From contig OCMG01000004.1 of the NCBI GenBank assembly GCA_900215285.1, positions 2,464,001-2,528,000 of the forward strand: a stretch of DNA of 64,000 nucleotides, given 5' to 3'. Origin of the DNA: Ensifer adhaerens (GTDB lineage Bacteria; Pseudomonadota; Alphaproteobacteria; Rhizobiales; Rhizobiaceae). This document shows, one piece after another, positions 8,678 through 17,617 of this stretch. The position numbers and the translations under genes are program-made. The notes below the pieces were generated by a model. That model did no database searches. It was not told where the DNA came from and saw only the letters and a program-made list of their open reading frames with translations. Every line of letters starts with the position of its first letter. Position 1 is the first letter of the stretch.

Positions 8678-9511
8678 ATGAAACCGTTTTCTATGGAAAC
8701 ACGGTGTTTGAGTGCTTTCGCCATGAGCAAAGTCGAGCTTATCAATCGCCACACGTGGCATAATCCGCTTGAGAGGCGCTACTATCGCGCGATCGGCGGC
8801 TTCATCGACCGCGGCGAAGAAATTGCGCTGTCACTGGGTCTGGCAAACGCCACGGGGAGGCGGATCCTCGATATCGGCGTCGGTGCAGGTCGAACGGCCG
8901 CGATCCTGGCGCCGCGATCGCGCAGTTACATCGGTGTCGATTACACGCCCAAGATGGTGGATTTGTCTCGCAAGAGATGCCCCAACCTCCGTTTCGAGGT
9001 CATGGATGCACGCGACCTCACGGCTTTCGCTGATGCATCCTTCGACCTGGTGGTCTTCAGCTACAACGGGATCGACAGCGTGGAGGGCGAGGGCCGGCTC
9101 AAAGTTTTCGACGAAGTGGCCCGTGTCCTGAGACCGGGTGGTTCGTTCGTTTTTTCGACCTTTAATCGCGCATGGAACGGTTTTGGTGCGAAACGCGTCA
9201 GGCCGTCCGTGGAATGGACGACCGATCCTTTGCGGTTGGGCTACCGGCTCGCCATGTTCGCGATCGCCTCCGTGCGGCGGTACTGGTATCTCCGTTATGA
9301 AATGCAGGGCGAACATCCCGCATTTCTGCACCACGCCCACAATTTCGGGATCATGGTCTATGCAACGACCCCGCAGCAATTGCGTACGCAGCTGAAAATT
9401 TCCGGCTTTGTTGGTGATTTCAACATGTTATCACCACAGGGGGAGGCGCTGGACACGGACCTGAGCTACCCCGATACGGAGTATTTTCACATCGTTGCGA
9501 CGCGACTGTAG
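8678..9511 (+). CDS. Class I SAM-dependent methyltransferase
   Basis: A 277-aa methyltransferase with a Methyltransf_11/25-like core. Motif I is ILDIGVGAGRTAAIL (about residues 64-78), the adenine-binding acidic end is near IGVDYTPKMVDLSR, and motif IV is DLVVFSYNGIDSV. Substrate is unknown. The start is uncertain: ATGs at 8678, 8693 and 8723 are all in frame and none has a strong Shine-Dalgarno; starting at MSKVEL (8723) would match the family length. It is monocistronic between a DUF971 gene and a convergent secreted-protein gene. Confidence 0.87.
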   Translation: MKPFSMETRCLSAFAMSKVELINRHTWHNPLERRYYRAIGGFIDRGEEIALSLGLANATGRRILDIGVGAGRTAAILAPRSRSYIGVDYTPKMVDLSRKRCPNLRFEVMDARDLTAFADASFDLVVFSYNGIDSVEGEGRLKVFDEVARVLRPGGSFVFSTFNRAWNGFGAKRVRPSVEWTTDPLRLGYRLAMFAIASVRRYWYLRYEMQGEHPAFLHHAHNFGIMVYATTPQQLRTQLKISGFVGDFNMLSPQGEALDTDLSYPDTEYFHIVATRL

Positions 9512-9568
9512 ATCGCCTGTCGGGGTGGGACGGGGTGCCTCTTTTCGGAGCTTGCGACGCTGCCGGCG

Positions 9569-10096
9569 TTACTTGACCGCGCTGACGGAGGCCTGGTCCA
9601 TCTTGCGGTCGAGCGTCATGCCAATGACAGGCACGAGGCTATCATTGACGCGCACGGAGATCGTCACGTTCAGCGTGTTCTTGTCCTTCAGGCGCGCGAT
9701 CATCGCACCGTTCAGGTTCTTGCGGTTGATGCCCACGATGACCCGATTGCCGACGACGGCGCCGGAGACGATGTCGAGGCCCTTGCCGTCAGAACCGTCG
9801 AGGAACGTGCCCCGGTAGCTTTCGCCCTTGCGCTCGATCGTGGCCGACATCGGCTGGGCGAAAACGCCCACGCGGCAGGAACCGTCAAGCTTGAGGCCTT
9901 CGCCCGTAGACTTCGACTCGCCCTTGAGATCGCAGGTGAATTTGGTGCCCTTGTATTTGCCGGCGACGATCTCGCCCGGGCCCTGCCAGATGCCGGCCGT
10001 GCTGTCGAAGAATTCGCGGTCGCCGGCATGGGCGGCGAGCGGCGAAATGGCGGCAAGCGCAAGAGCGGCTGCGGCAATGGAAAGCTTGACGGACAT
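9569..10096 (-). CDS. Secreted protein of unknown function
   Basis: A 175-aa protein starting MSVKLSIAAAALALAAISPL, a classical Sec signal peptide with cleavage at about AHAG. The start at 10096 has AAGGAAG 5 nt upstream and is preferred over a longer frame. The mature part is about 150 residues with one Cys pair and alternating beta-type segments; no named family was recognised. It is probably periplasmic. It is monocistronic, convergent with the methyltransferase gene. Confidence 0.8.
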   Translation of the reverse strand: MSVKLSIAAAALALAAISPLAAHAGDREFFDSTAGIWQGPGEIVAGKYKGTKFTCDLKGESKSTGEGLKLDGSCRVGVFAQPMSATIERKGESYRGTFLDGSDGKGLDIVSGAVVGNRVIVGINRKNLNGAMIARLKDKNTLNVTISVRVNDSLVPVIGMTLDRKMDQASVSAVK

Positions 10097-10302
10097 CGGA
10101 CTTCCTTGAACGGGGGCAAGCGCTGGTACTGGCACCGGAACTGTGTCTCTGAGTCTCGCGCGGATAGGTTAATGGACTATGAAAAACAGATGTCCAGGGA
10201 CCGTTCCCTTTGTGTTGTCCACATCCCCGCAGACAACAAGCGAAGCACTCGAAACACTTCCTGCCTTGACGCGGTAACTTAAAACCCGGCGCTTGTCCAA
10301 CG

Positions 10303-11349
10303 TCACCGGCTGGTTTTCGATGCGTCCTTCAGAACATTCAGAAAGTCTGTGACCTTTGGGCGACGGATTTCCGCGAAATCCATCGGACGGCACAGATCCA
10401 TGGCCGCGATCCCGATACGCGCGGTCATCAATCCATTGGCTACGCCCTCACCGAGACGGGCGGAAACCTTCGATGCCAGCCCGTGGCCCAGGACCTGCTG
10501 GATCGCATCGTCGCCAACGGCGATTGCGCCCGTCACCGCAAGGTGAGCCACGGTTTCGCGCAAGAGGCGGATCAGGCCGAAGAAGCCGGGGCGGCCGCCA
10601 TAGAGGAAGGCGAGCATGCGGATCAGACGCGCGGCCTCGAAAAGCACATAGCCGATATCGACCAGGGCTCGCGGGCTAACCGCGGTCACTACGGAAACGC
10701 GGCGCGCGGCGTTGGCGATCATGCGGCGCGCCTCCTCATCCAGGGGGGAGAGAAGTTCGCTTTCCGCGAGCGCCATCATGCCGGGATTGTCGATGATCTC
10801 GCGGGCGTGATCCTCCAGCGCCTTTCGGCCGCGCGCGGTTTCCGGGCGATGCGAAAGATGAACGGAGAGCGCCTTGACCGTCTTGGCGGCATCATCTCGG
10901 CTCTTCGATCGGGCAGCGTCGCGCGCTTCCTGCTTCAGCGTCTGGATGTTGGTCAGGCTTTTCAGGCCGTAGAGTTCGCGGGCAACGAAGCCGATCGCGG
11001 AAAGCACGAGCACGGCAACGGCAGCCAGCGCGACGTAGCCCAGCCAGTCCTCGCGGACGAACAGATCGTTGACGAGGCGGTCGATCCACAGGCCTATGCC
11101 CATGGAGACCAGAATGCCCAAGGCTCCCGAAAAGATCTTGAAGAAGGGAAAGCGGCGGGCGGTTTTCAGCGTGCCGGTTTCCGCAATCCGCCGTTCCGCG
11201 TCGATGCCTTCAGCTTCGAAGATATCCTCCTCCATCGGGGTTTCCACGACGCCGTTGTCGAACCAGGCAGGACGACGGGTGGCCGTTTCCACAGTCGTTT
11301 CCGGTGCTTCGGAGAAGTTCATGGGTTTGCGGGGCGCGTCGTCGCTCAT
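10303..11349 (-). CDS. UPF0283 / YcjF-like membrane protein
   Basis: A 348-aa inner-membrane protein (TIGR01620/UPF0283, E. coli YcjF-like). After a hydrophilic, acidic N-terminal 65 residues come two adjacent membrane helices (about 70-90 and 100-120), followed by a long helical cytoplasmic domain with another hydrophobic, Gly-rich stretch near residue 240-285. Its ATG overlaps the stop of the upstream YcjX-type P-loop gene by 4 nt, the arrangement known from enterobacterial ycjX-ycjF. The pair is associated with envelope stress in other proteobacteria; molecular role unknown. Confidence 0.9.
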   Translation of the reverse strand: MSDDAPRKPMNFSEAPETTVETATRRPAWFDNGVVETPMEEDIFEAEGIDAERRIAETGTLKTARRFPFFKIFSGALGILVSMGIGLWIDRLVNDLFVREDWLGYVALAAVAVLVLSAIGFVARELYGLKSLTNIQTLKQEARDAARSKSRDDAAKTVKALSVHLSHRPETARGRKALEDHAREIIDNPGMMALAESELLSPLDEEARRMIANAARRVSVVTAVSPRALVDIGYVLFEAARLIRMLAFLYGGRPGFFGLIRLLRETVAHLAVTGAIAVGDDAIQQVLGHGLASKVSARLGEGVANGLMTARIGIAAMDLCRPMDFAEIRRPKVTDFLNVLKDASKTSR

Positions 11350-12815
11350 GCCAGCCGGTCTCCGATCAGAAATTCGATGGCGCGGTCGAGGCGGATATGC
11401 GGCAGCGTCAACTCGAGGCCGGCGCTGGAGCCGAGTTCCGGCGGGCGGAAGCGGACGGCTGTGAAATCGCCGGGTTTCAGGAGGCTCGCATGGCCGGCGC
11501 TGTCGAACAGCGTTTCGGGGTCCTTCGGCAGGTCGCCGGGGAAGACGGCGGTGCGGCGCTTGCCGTCGAAGCGCTCGCCGTCAATGATCTCGCCCTCGAT
11601 GGGCGTCCCGCTGATGACGGGCAGGTCCTCGCCGCCATGCTTGACGGTCGCCTCGCGGGTGGCGCGAACGGAGGCAAGCGCCACGGTCTCGATGCCTGCG
11701 CCAGACATGCCGATGCGGGTGAGAGCCCCGGAGACCAGACGGCGGGTGAGCAGCTCCAGCCGATCGTGGCTTTCGTGATGCAGATGGTCGGCCTTGGTGG
11801 CGGCGATCAACACCTTGTCGATGCGGCGCGTCAGGATCGAGGAGAGAAGATTGCCCTTGCCGGCGCGGAAGCAGGAGAGCACATCGCCGAGTGCATGTTC
11901 GAGATCCTTCAGCGCCTCCGGCCCGCGATTGACGGCCTGAAGCGTGTCCACCAGCACGATCTGACGATCAAGCCGGGCGAAGTGATCGCGGAAGAAGGGG
12001 CGCACCACGATCGATTTGTAGGCTTCGAAACGGCGCTCCATCATGGCCTGATAGGAGCCTTTCGGTGCTGGGCCATCGGTGAGGCGGATGAGCGGCGCAA
12101 AGGTCAGTGCCGGCGAGCCTTCGAGATCGCCCGGCATGAGGAAGCGGCCGGGCGGCAGCATGGAGAGCGAGCGTTCGTCGGATTTGCAGGCCTTCAGATA
12201 GGCCGCATAAGCCTGCGCCATGTCGCGCACGACGAGTTCGTCGGCGGGCGAGGCGGGATCGATCCGCTCGGCCAGGCCCAGCCACTCGCGCGCCAGCGGG
12301 CCGCGTATGTCGGAGCGGGAAAGCATCAGCGCGTTCTTTGAGAACTCCGCATAATCCTGGCTAAGCAGCGGCAGGTCGAGCAGCCATTCGCCCGGATAGT
12401 CGACGATGTCGATATTCAGCGTGCCGGGGCGGAAAAAGCGGTTCCAGCCGCTGGCGCTTTCATAATGGACCGTCAGGCGCATTTCCGAAATCGAACGCGT
12501 CGAATCCGGCCAGATGCGCTTCTCGACCATGTCGCGGACATGGTCCTCATACTGAAAGCGCGGCACGGCGTCGTCCGGCTGCGGGTCCAGATGGACGGAG
12601 GAGACGCGGCCCTGATGCAGCGCGCGCACCAGCGGCAGGCGGCCGCCATGGACGAGATTATGCACCAGCGCGGTGATGAACACCGTCTTGCCCGATCGCG
12701 ACAGACCGGTCACGCCGAGGCGAAGCGATGGATTGACGAGACCCTTGCCGAGATCGGCGAGGTTCTCTGCCGCGATGAGGACGTCATCCGTCAGCGATGT
12801 CAGGGAAGGGGTCAT
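11346..12815 (-). CDS. YcjX-family P-loop NTPase (DUF463)
   Basis: A 489-aa protein of the YcjX/DUF463 family. A Walker A loop GLSRSGKT lies at residues 37-44, with the following FITALVHNLVHGGRLPL typical of the family. A Walker B-like IDIVDYPGEW segment and an ATKADHLH (NKxD-like) motif suggest GTP binding. It is the upstream partner of the UPF0283 membrane protein, with a 4-nt overlap, so the two are translationally coupled. The family is conserved in alpha- and gammaproteobacteria. The start ATG at 12815 has no strong ribosome-binding site but fits the family N-terminus. Confidence 0.92.
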   Translation of the reverse strand: MTPSLTSLTDDVLIAAENLADLGKGLVNPSLRLGVTGLSRSGKTVFITALVHNLVHGGRLPLVRALHQGRVSSVHLDPQPDDAVPRFQYEDHVRDMVEKRIWPDSTRSISEMRLTVHYESASGWNRFFRPGTLNIDIVDYPGEWLLDLPLLSQDYAEFSKNALMLSRSDIRGPLAREWLGLAERIDPASPADELVVRDMAQAYAAYLKACKSDERSLSMLPPGRFLMPGDLEGSPALTFAPLIRLTDGPAPKGSYQAMMERRFEAYKSIVVRPFFRDHFARLDRQIVLVDTLQAVNRGPEALKDLEHALGDVLSCFRAGKGNLLSSILTRRIDKVLIAATKADHLHHESHDRLELLTRRLVSGALTRIGMSGAGIETVALASVRATREATVKHGGEDLPVISGTPIEGEIIDGERFDGKRRTAVFPGDLPKDPETLFDSAGHASLLKPGDFTAVRFRPPELGSSAGLELTLPHIRLDRAIEFLIGDRLA

Positions 12816-12963
12816 GCGGGCTCGCGGGTCGGCGGGGTCATGCCGCAGATATAGGTGACGGACAGGGACGGTTCAATCGAACTCCGAGCGGTGCTTCTCG
12901 TGACGAGGGTGGTAGAGGAATTGTTGTCGCCGCCGCCGTCGTGGACCTATGGCCCTCTCCCGC

Positions 12964-13599
12964 TCACCGATCGAGCCGCGCATGCAGCCAGTGGCCGATC
13001 CATTTCGCTTCAATGGCCTGACCCTTTTCGTTGCGATGCAGACCGTCAAGGCGGGTGTCGTCGGGTGCCAGTTCGGCGAGGAAGACCTCCCGGTCCGCGG
13101 GCGAAAAGGTGTTGTCGGGCCAGAGCGCGAGAACCTGCCGATCTATTTCCGCCATCGCTGCGCTCTGGTCCGGCGGTTCCGCAAAGCCGTTTGAACGCGG
13201 CACTTGCGGCAGGATCAGAAAGTCCGGTGTTTTCAATATGGCAACTGCTTCCTTGAGTGCGGTGACATATTGAGCGGCATCTTCTCCGTCGTTACGGCGA
13301 TCGTAGATCACCGTGGGCAGACCGCGATGGTCCTGATCGGCCAGCATCTTGTCTCGCATGGATCCGATGTTCTGGCCGCCAACGCCGTCGTTGAAGACGG
13401 CGCGCTGGGGCGTGAAGGACTTTCCGACAATGACCCACCAGCGGCGGGAATCCCAGGCGGGATGAAGATTCCAGATTTTCGCCAGACCGCTGCGGGAGGC
13501 AATGGCCGTGCTGTCGCCATGAACGGCCAGGGCCGGTTCGTCGCAGCCGGCCAGCGCTGTCATCAGCATGATACAGGCACAGAGAGATTTGATGCGCAT
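12964..13599 (-). CDS. SGNH/GDSL-hydrolase-like lipoprotein
   Basis: A 211-aa predicted lipoprotein. A signal peptide ends in the lipobox LAGC with Cys19. Residues 28-31 read GDST, fitting the nucleophile block of SGNH hydrolases. Later blocks are NDGVGGQNIG (oxyanion Gly), a degenerate YDRRNDGED in place of the usual GxND region, and a C-terminal DGLHRNEKG matching the catalytic Asp-x-x-His block. The family includes esterases and carbohydrate deacetylases, and the substrate is not inferable. Upstream, at 13643-13660, lies a TTGAAT-N6-ATTCAA inverted repeat that could be a control site. Confidence 0.75.
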   Translation of the reverse strand: MRIKSLCACIMLMTALAGCDEPALAVHGDSTAIASRSGLAKIWNLHPAWDSRRWWVIVGKSFTPQRAVFNDGVGGQNIGSMRDKMLADQDHRGLPTVIYDRRNDGEDAAQYVTALKEAVAILKTPDFLILPQVPRSNGFAEPPDQSAAMAEIDRQVLALWPDNTFSPADREVFLAELAPDDTRLDGLHRNEKGQAIEAKWIGHWLHARLDR

Positions 13600-13761
13600 G
13601 CGGACTCCTTTTGGTTGAGGAATTCCGCATAGCTATCCAGAATTGAATCTGTTAATTCAATCACAGATTAATATAAAATTTGATTTTCAGTTTTAGGTTG
13701 TGTTTGGTTGCGAAGGCTGCCCTATGCCTGCCTAGATTTGGTTGGGAACAGGCCTCGCCTG

Positions 13762-14955
13762 TCAATCTTCCGGGGCGGGGCCTGCGTAGCGGGCGCGGGG
13801 GCGAATGAGGCTGCCCTCGGCATTCTGCTCCAGCGCGTGCGCAATCCAGCCAACGGAACGGCCGACAGCAAACAGGGCGAGCGCGCTGCCGCGGGGCAGG
13901 CCCAGGGCGCGGCGCAGAGACACGAGCGCGAAATCGATATTGGGCCGCTTGCCGGCCGTGTCTTCCATGACGGCGATCAGATCATCGCGGCCGGATTCGC
14001 GGGGCAGGAGGGGCAGGATTGCTTCCGCACGGGGATCGCCCTCCGGATAGAGCGGATGGGAAAATCCTGGCACGCCATCCCCACGTCGCAGGCGCATTTC
14101 GACAGCCACGGCCGCGCTGCCGGCCTGCCGAACATCGTCAAACAGCAATTCCACAAGGCTTGTCGTACCGCCATGCAAGGGGCCGCTGAGGGCCGATAGG
14201 CCCGCATTGAGACACGCGCCGAGCGAGGCTCCCGTGGAGGCGACGACCCGGACGGCAAAGGCGGAGGCGTTGAGTTCGTGATCCGCCAGCAGCACGAGCG
14301 CGCGGCGGATGAGATCGCCACCGAAATCGCCGCATTCCCATTCGCGCGCCAGATGCTTGTGGATCGGCGAACCGTCGGCCGAACTGCAGCTTGCGGCGCC
14401 GCCCATGGCGCGGATAAGAGAAGCGGCACCCGGCCAGAGTGCGCGCGCGCTTCGCTGCCACGCGGTGGTCCTGCCGGCAGCGACCAGGGGAAGCAAAGCC
14501 TGGCATCGTTCCGTGAGCGGGAGCGTGCGAACGAAATTTGTCACGTAGGGGTCGAAGCGCTCGGGTATGTTGGCGGGATCGGCAAAGGGGTCAATTTTGC
14601 CGCAATCCCATAATAAGCGTGCGGTGTCCTCCAGGGTCGCGGTTTCGGCGAGACGCACGGCATCGCGGCCACGATAATACAGCTTGCCTTCGTCAATCAG
14701 CGATATGGCGGAGGCGAGGACCGGCAGGCCCCAGTCGAGCGTCGTTTCAGCAATGGCGCGGGGGCGACGACCGACGGACTTTCGCTTGTTGAGTTCGTCA
14801 ATGTCATACGCGCTGTAGAGCCTGCGGCGCGGGTCTCCATCCGATCCGGATGTATGGATCTGGCCGCGACTCACGTAGGCATAGAGTGTGGCCCGGCTGA
14901 CGCCGAGGAGTTCGGCGGCGGTTTCTGCATCGATATATTGATCGGGTGCGGACAT
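13762..14955 (-). CDS. Citrate-synthase-family protein with N-terminal helix-turn-helix domain
   Basis: A 397-aa two-domain protein. The first 60 residues are a MerR/excisionase-type winged helix: YIDAETAAELLGVSRATLYAY, then RRRLYSAYDIDEL. The rest is a citrate-synthase fold with catalytic-site equivalents GPLHGGT (first His), FSHPLYPEGDPRA (second His) and a retained Asp in NIDFAL. It may be an enzyme, a CoA-thioester-sensing regulator, or both. It is divergent from a second citrate-synthase gene. The ATG at 14955 is preferred to a TTG at 14982 because the latter lies inside a TTGATT-N5-AATCAA palindrome, the probable operator. Confidence 0.88.
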   Translation of the reverse strand: MSAPDQYIDAETAAELLGVSRATLYAYVSRGQIHTSGSDGDPRRRLYSAYDIDELNKRKSVGRRPRAIAETTLDWGLPVLASAISLIDEGKLYYRGRDAVRLAETATLEDTARLLWDCGKIDPFADPANIPERFDPYVTNFVRTLPLTERCQALLPLVAAGRTTAWQRSARALWPGAASLIRAMGGAASCSSADGSPIHKHLAREWECGDFGGDLIRRALVLLADHELNASAFAVRVVASTGASLGACLNAGLSALSGPLHGGTTSLVELLFDDVRQAGSAAVAVEMRLRRGDGVPGFSHPLYPEGDPRAEAILPLLPRESGRDDLIAVMEDTAGKRPNIDFALVSLRRALGLPRGSALALFAVGRSVGWIAHALEQNAEGSLIRPRARYAGPAPED

Positions 14956-14965
14956 CGAATACACA

Positions 14966-14982
14966 TTGATTGGTTGAATCAA
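14966..14982. promoter_or_regulatory. Candidate operator between divergent citrate-synthase-type genes
   Basis: Perfect 6-bp arms TTGATT and AATCAA separated by GGTTG lie in the 95-bp gap between the HTH-citrate-synthase gene and the divergent citrate synthase gene. A second small inverted repeat, CGTGTT-CGTC-AACACG, lies near 15012-15027. The HTH protein encoded next door is the natural candidate to bind. This is inference from position and symmetry only. Confidence 0.45.
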
Positions 14983-15050
14983 GATTGACTATATATTCTT
15001 CGCTGACAGGATCGTGTTCGTCAACACGAGTTCCGTCGCGAGGTTAATCC

Positions 15051-16163
15051 ATGAATATCCCCTTGAAATCTCTTGCGTCTCCGGCCGGTGATGTTTTTTC
15101 GCCCGGCCTTGAGGGTGTTATTGCCGCCGAGACCATCCTGTCCCATGTCGATGGTGCTGCCGGTCGCCTGGTCGTCCGAGGTCACGAATTGGAGCAATTG
15201 GCCGACTGGTCCTTTGAAGCGGTTCTTTCGCTTCTCTGGCGCGATCTTGCGCCGGAAAATCTCGATGAGGCGGAAATACGGGCGCGGCTGGGCGCGGCGC
15301 GGGTCGCTGCCTTCGAGCGGATGATGGCCGCCTTGCCGGCGCTCGACGGCTTGTCTCAGGTCGAGGGCTTGCGGCTGCTTCTGTCGTGCCTACCGGACGC
15401 GGAAAAGGAAAGTCACCACCTGGTGGCGGTGGCTGCCGTGCCGGTCTTTGCCGCAGCCGTTGCGCGGCGAGCGCGCGGGCTTGCGCCGGTGCAGCCCGAT
15501 CCCGCCCTGGGGGCTGCGGCTGATTTTCTGCGGATGCTGCACGGGTCGGAGCAGGGGCCGGAGAAGGTGCGGGCGCTCGATACCTATCTGGTCACGGTGG
15601 CCGATCACGGGTTGAACGCCTCGACCTTTGCGGCGCGGGTGATTGCCTCCACGCAGGCCGGTCTATTCTCGTCAGTCATCGGCGGGCTGTGCGCTCTGAA
15701 GGGGCCGCTGCATGGCGGCGCGCCGGGTCCGGTGCTCGACATGCTGGACGCGATTGGCGACGCAGACAATATCGGGGCCTGGCTTTCGGATGCGCTCGAC
15801 CGTGGCGAGCGTCTCATGGGCTTCGGGCATCGCATCTACCGGGTGCGCGATCCGCGCGCCGATGCGCTGAAGCGGGCGGTCTCGAGGCTTCGCGACGCGG
15901 GCGGTCGTATCGTCTTTGCGGAGAAGGTGGAGCAGCAGGCGCTGGCGCTTCTGGCTGCGCGCAAACCGCTTCGCCCCTTGCAGACGAATGTGGAGTTCTA
16001 CACGGCGCTGGTTCTGGAGGCCGTTGGCTTCCCCCGCGAGAGCTTCACCAATGTCTTTGCGGCGGGTCGCATGGCAGGCTGGACGGCGCATGTTCTGGAA
16101 CAGGACGCGCTCGGCCGGTTGATCCGTCCGCAGTCGCGCTATGTCGGTCCCGTGCCTGCGTGA
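15051..16163 (+). CDS. Citrate synthase / methylcitrate synthase family protein
   Basis: A 370-aa citrate-synthase-type enzyme that would condense oxaloacetate with acetyl- or propionyl-CoA. Active-site histidines are present in GPLHGGAPG and MGFGHRIYRVRDPRAD. The position of the usual catalytic Asp (family NVDFYSG) reads NVEFYTA, a Glu replacement. The C-terminal RMAGWTAHVLEQ and RPQSRYVGP blocks are family-typical. Length is close to the short citrate/2-methylcitrate synthases. It is divergent from a paralogue fused to a DNA-binding domain. It is probably not the main Krebs-cycle gltA, which is longer in this group. Confidence 0.88.
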   Translation: MNIPLKSLASPAGDVFSPGLEGVIAAETILSHVDGAAGRLVVRGHELEQLADWSFEAVLSLLWRDLAPENLDEAEIRARLGAARVAAFERMMAALPALDGLSQVEGLRLLLSCLPDAEKESHHLVAVAAVPVFAAAVARRARGLAPVQPDPALGAAADFLRMLHGSEQGPEKVRALDTYLVTVADHGLNASTFAARVIASTQAGLFSSVIGGLCALKGPLHGGAPGPVLDMLDAIGDADNIGAWLSDALDRGERLMGFGHRIYRVRDPRADALKRAVSRLRDAGGRIVFAEKVEQQALALLAARKPLRPLQTNVEFYTALVLEAVGFPRESFTNVFAAGRMAGWTAHVLEQDALGRLIRPQSRYVGPVPA

Positions 16164-16170
16164 ATGAGGC

Positions 16171-16665
16171 TCAGGGCGTCAGCAGGGTGTCCAGTTGCCA
16201 GTGCTCCTCGCCGCTCCTGGTAAAGGCGGCGAGACCCGCGGTGGGGAAGCCGGCGGGGATATGGGCGTAGGCCGCTCTGGCGCCGGCGAGGCGATTGAAC
16301 GTCTCTTCGATCATCGGATTGTGCCCGATGATCATGACCCGCGCGCCGTTGCGCACCGCATCGCAGAGCGACAGATAGTGATCTGCTCCTCCGCTATACA
16401 GGTTCGGGTCGAGAGTGACGTCCGGCGCATGCTCCATGGCTGATATGAAGGCGGCGGCGGTCTGCTTGCAGCGTTCCGCCGTGGAGCAGATGAGGTGCGT
16501 CGGAAGCAGGTCCATGCCGGCGGCGGCGCGGCCAATCCGTTCAGCTTCTCCGCGACCGGCCGCATCCAGCTGACGGTCGAAATCCCGCTCCCCTGGCCGG
16601 GGCCAGGCGCTTTGCGCGTGGCGCAGGAGAAACAGGCGGCTGACGGGAGGCATATTTGACTGCAT
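16171..16665 (-). CDS. SixA-like histidine phosphatase family protein
   Basis: A 164-aa member of the histidine (phosphoglycerate-mutase-like) phosphatase superfamily. The catalytic RHA motif is in LFLLRHAQSAW near the N-terminus, and the second catalytic His is in VMIIGHNPMIEE. The small size and the simple core match SixA, which removes phosphate from phosphohistidine domains. The ATG at 16665 (MQSNMPP) with an upstream GAAG is favoured over longer in-frame starts; 16653 is also possible. It converges on the citrate synthase gene with a gap of only 7 nt. The substrate is unknown. Confidence 0.85.
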   Translation of the reverse strand: MQSNMPPVSRLFLLRHAQSAWPRPGERDFDRQLDAAGRGEAERIGRAAAGMDLLPTHLICSTAERCKQTAAAFISAMEHAPDVTLDPNLYSGGADHYLSLCDAVRNGARVMIIGHNPMIEETFNRLAGARAAYAHIPAGFPTAGLAAFTRSGEEHWQLDTLLTP

Positions 16666-17021
16666 CAATCTTCGCTTGGGCGCGCACCGCACTGCGTACG
16701 AACCGGTTGACGGGCGAAACCGCCCGGACTTCATTTTCTGCGCAGGTGCCGCAATGCAGTACGATCAAGCCCATCGCGGCCGGTTCGCGCGAGGCGGAAT
16801 CTAGGTTGCAGGTCGAATGCGGTCAAGCTGGCCATCGGTCGAAGCCGTCGACCTCCTGCGCGCTGCGTGTTCCGCCCACGCAGACCGTGAGGGGCGGGAG
16901 GGCGCGGCTTGGCGCGGCGACACATCTGGTCATCAAATTGTCACAACTATTCAAAAGCTTGACGATTTTTTAGGCGATCTGATTTTATCCTGTTCAACGC
17001 TCGAAAGCCGGCATTCCTTGC

Positions 17022-17050
17022 TTGAACTGTGACCCCAATGTGGCTATACA
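17022..17050 (+). promoter_or_regulatory. Predicted sigma-70-type promoter of the dksA-like gene
   Basis: TTGAAC (17022-17027), a 17-nt spacer, then TATACA (17045-17050), placed 35 nt before the predicted TTG start at 17085. This is the best-matching housekeeping promoter in the 420-bp gap. The rest of that gap (16666-17021) shows no credible coding frame and nothing else recognisable. Confidence 0.6.
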
Positions 17051-17084
17051 CCCGCTGAAAGTGATGTTCTCCAGGAGAATCGCG

Positions 17085-17504
17085 TTGAGTGAGACTATCG
17101 AACTTAGCAAGTACGTCCTTTCTGAAGACGAGGAGTTCATGAATCCCAATCAGCAGGCTTATTTTCGTGCCAAGCTGATCAACTGGAAAAATGAAATCCT
17201 CCGGGAAGCGCGCGAGACCCTCGACCACCTCGCCGAAGAAAGCGCCAACCATCCCGATCTCGCCGACCGTGCCTCTTCCGAAACCGACCGTGCCATCGAG
17301 CTTCGCGCCCGCGACCGGCAGCGCAAGCTGATCTCCAAGATCGATGCCGCGCTGCAGCGGATCGAAGACGGAACCTATGGCTATTGCGAGGAAACGGGCG
17401 AACCGATCGGGCTGAAGCGTCTCGACGCACGGCCGATCGCCACGCTGTCGATCGAGGCGCAGGAGCGTCACGAGCGTCGCGAGAAGGTCTATCGGGACGA
17501 ATAA
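17085..17504 (+). CDS. dksA: DksA-family RNA polymerase-binding regulator
   Basis: A 139-aa DksA/TraR-family protein that would bind in the RNA polymerase secondary channel and act with ppGpp on stable RNA promoters. It opens [20 protein letters not shown], has a helical coiled-coil hairpin (about residues 20-90) and the C-terminal module [20 protein letters not shown]. Only one Cys remains of the four usual zinc ligands, so this is the low-cysteine variant seen in alphaproteobacteria. The start is TTG at 17085 with AGGAG 7 nt upstream, not the longer frame from 17022, which lies in the promoter. A ferredoxin gene follows on the same strand. Confidence 0.93.
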   Translation: MSETIELSKYVLSEDEEFMNPNQQAYFRAKLINWKNEILREARETLDHLAEESANHPDLADRASSETDRAIELRARDRQRKLISKIDAALQRIEDGTYGYCEETGEPIGLKRLDARPIATLSIEAQERHERREKVYRDE

Positions 17505-17617
17505 GCGTTCCGAGAGGAGCCACACGAGAGTGCCGTCAGGTTTTCCTGCGGCGGTACACGCCTCGCGCGGATCTCGATCCGGAGCGGGGCGCATTTTTTG
17601 AAGGATACTGGTTTCCC

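Noticed and set aside
9138..9395. Short frames inside the methyltransferase gene
   Set aside because: They are out-of-frame shadows of a gene with clear SAM-binding motifs.
16731..16973. Short frames in the gap before dksA
   Set aside because: No start signals, Arg/Pro-rich chance composition, overlapping frames on both strands.
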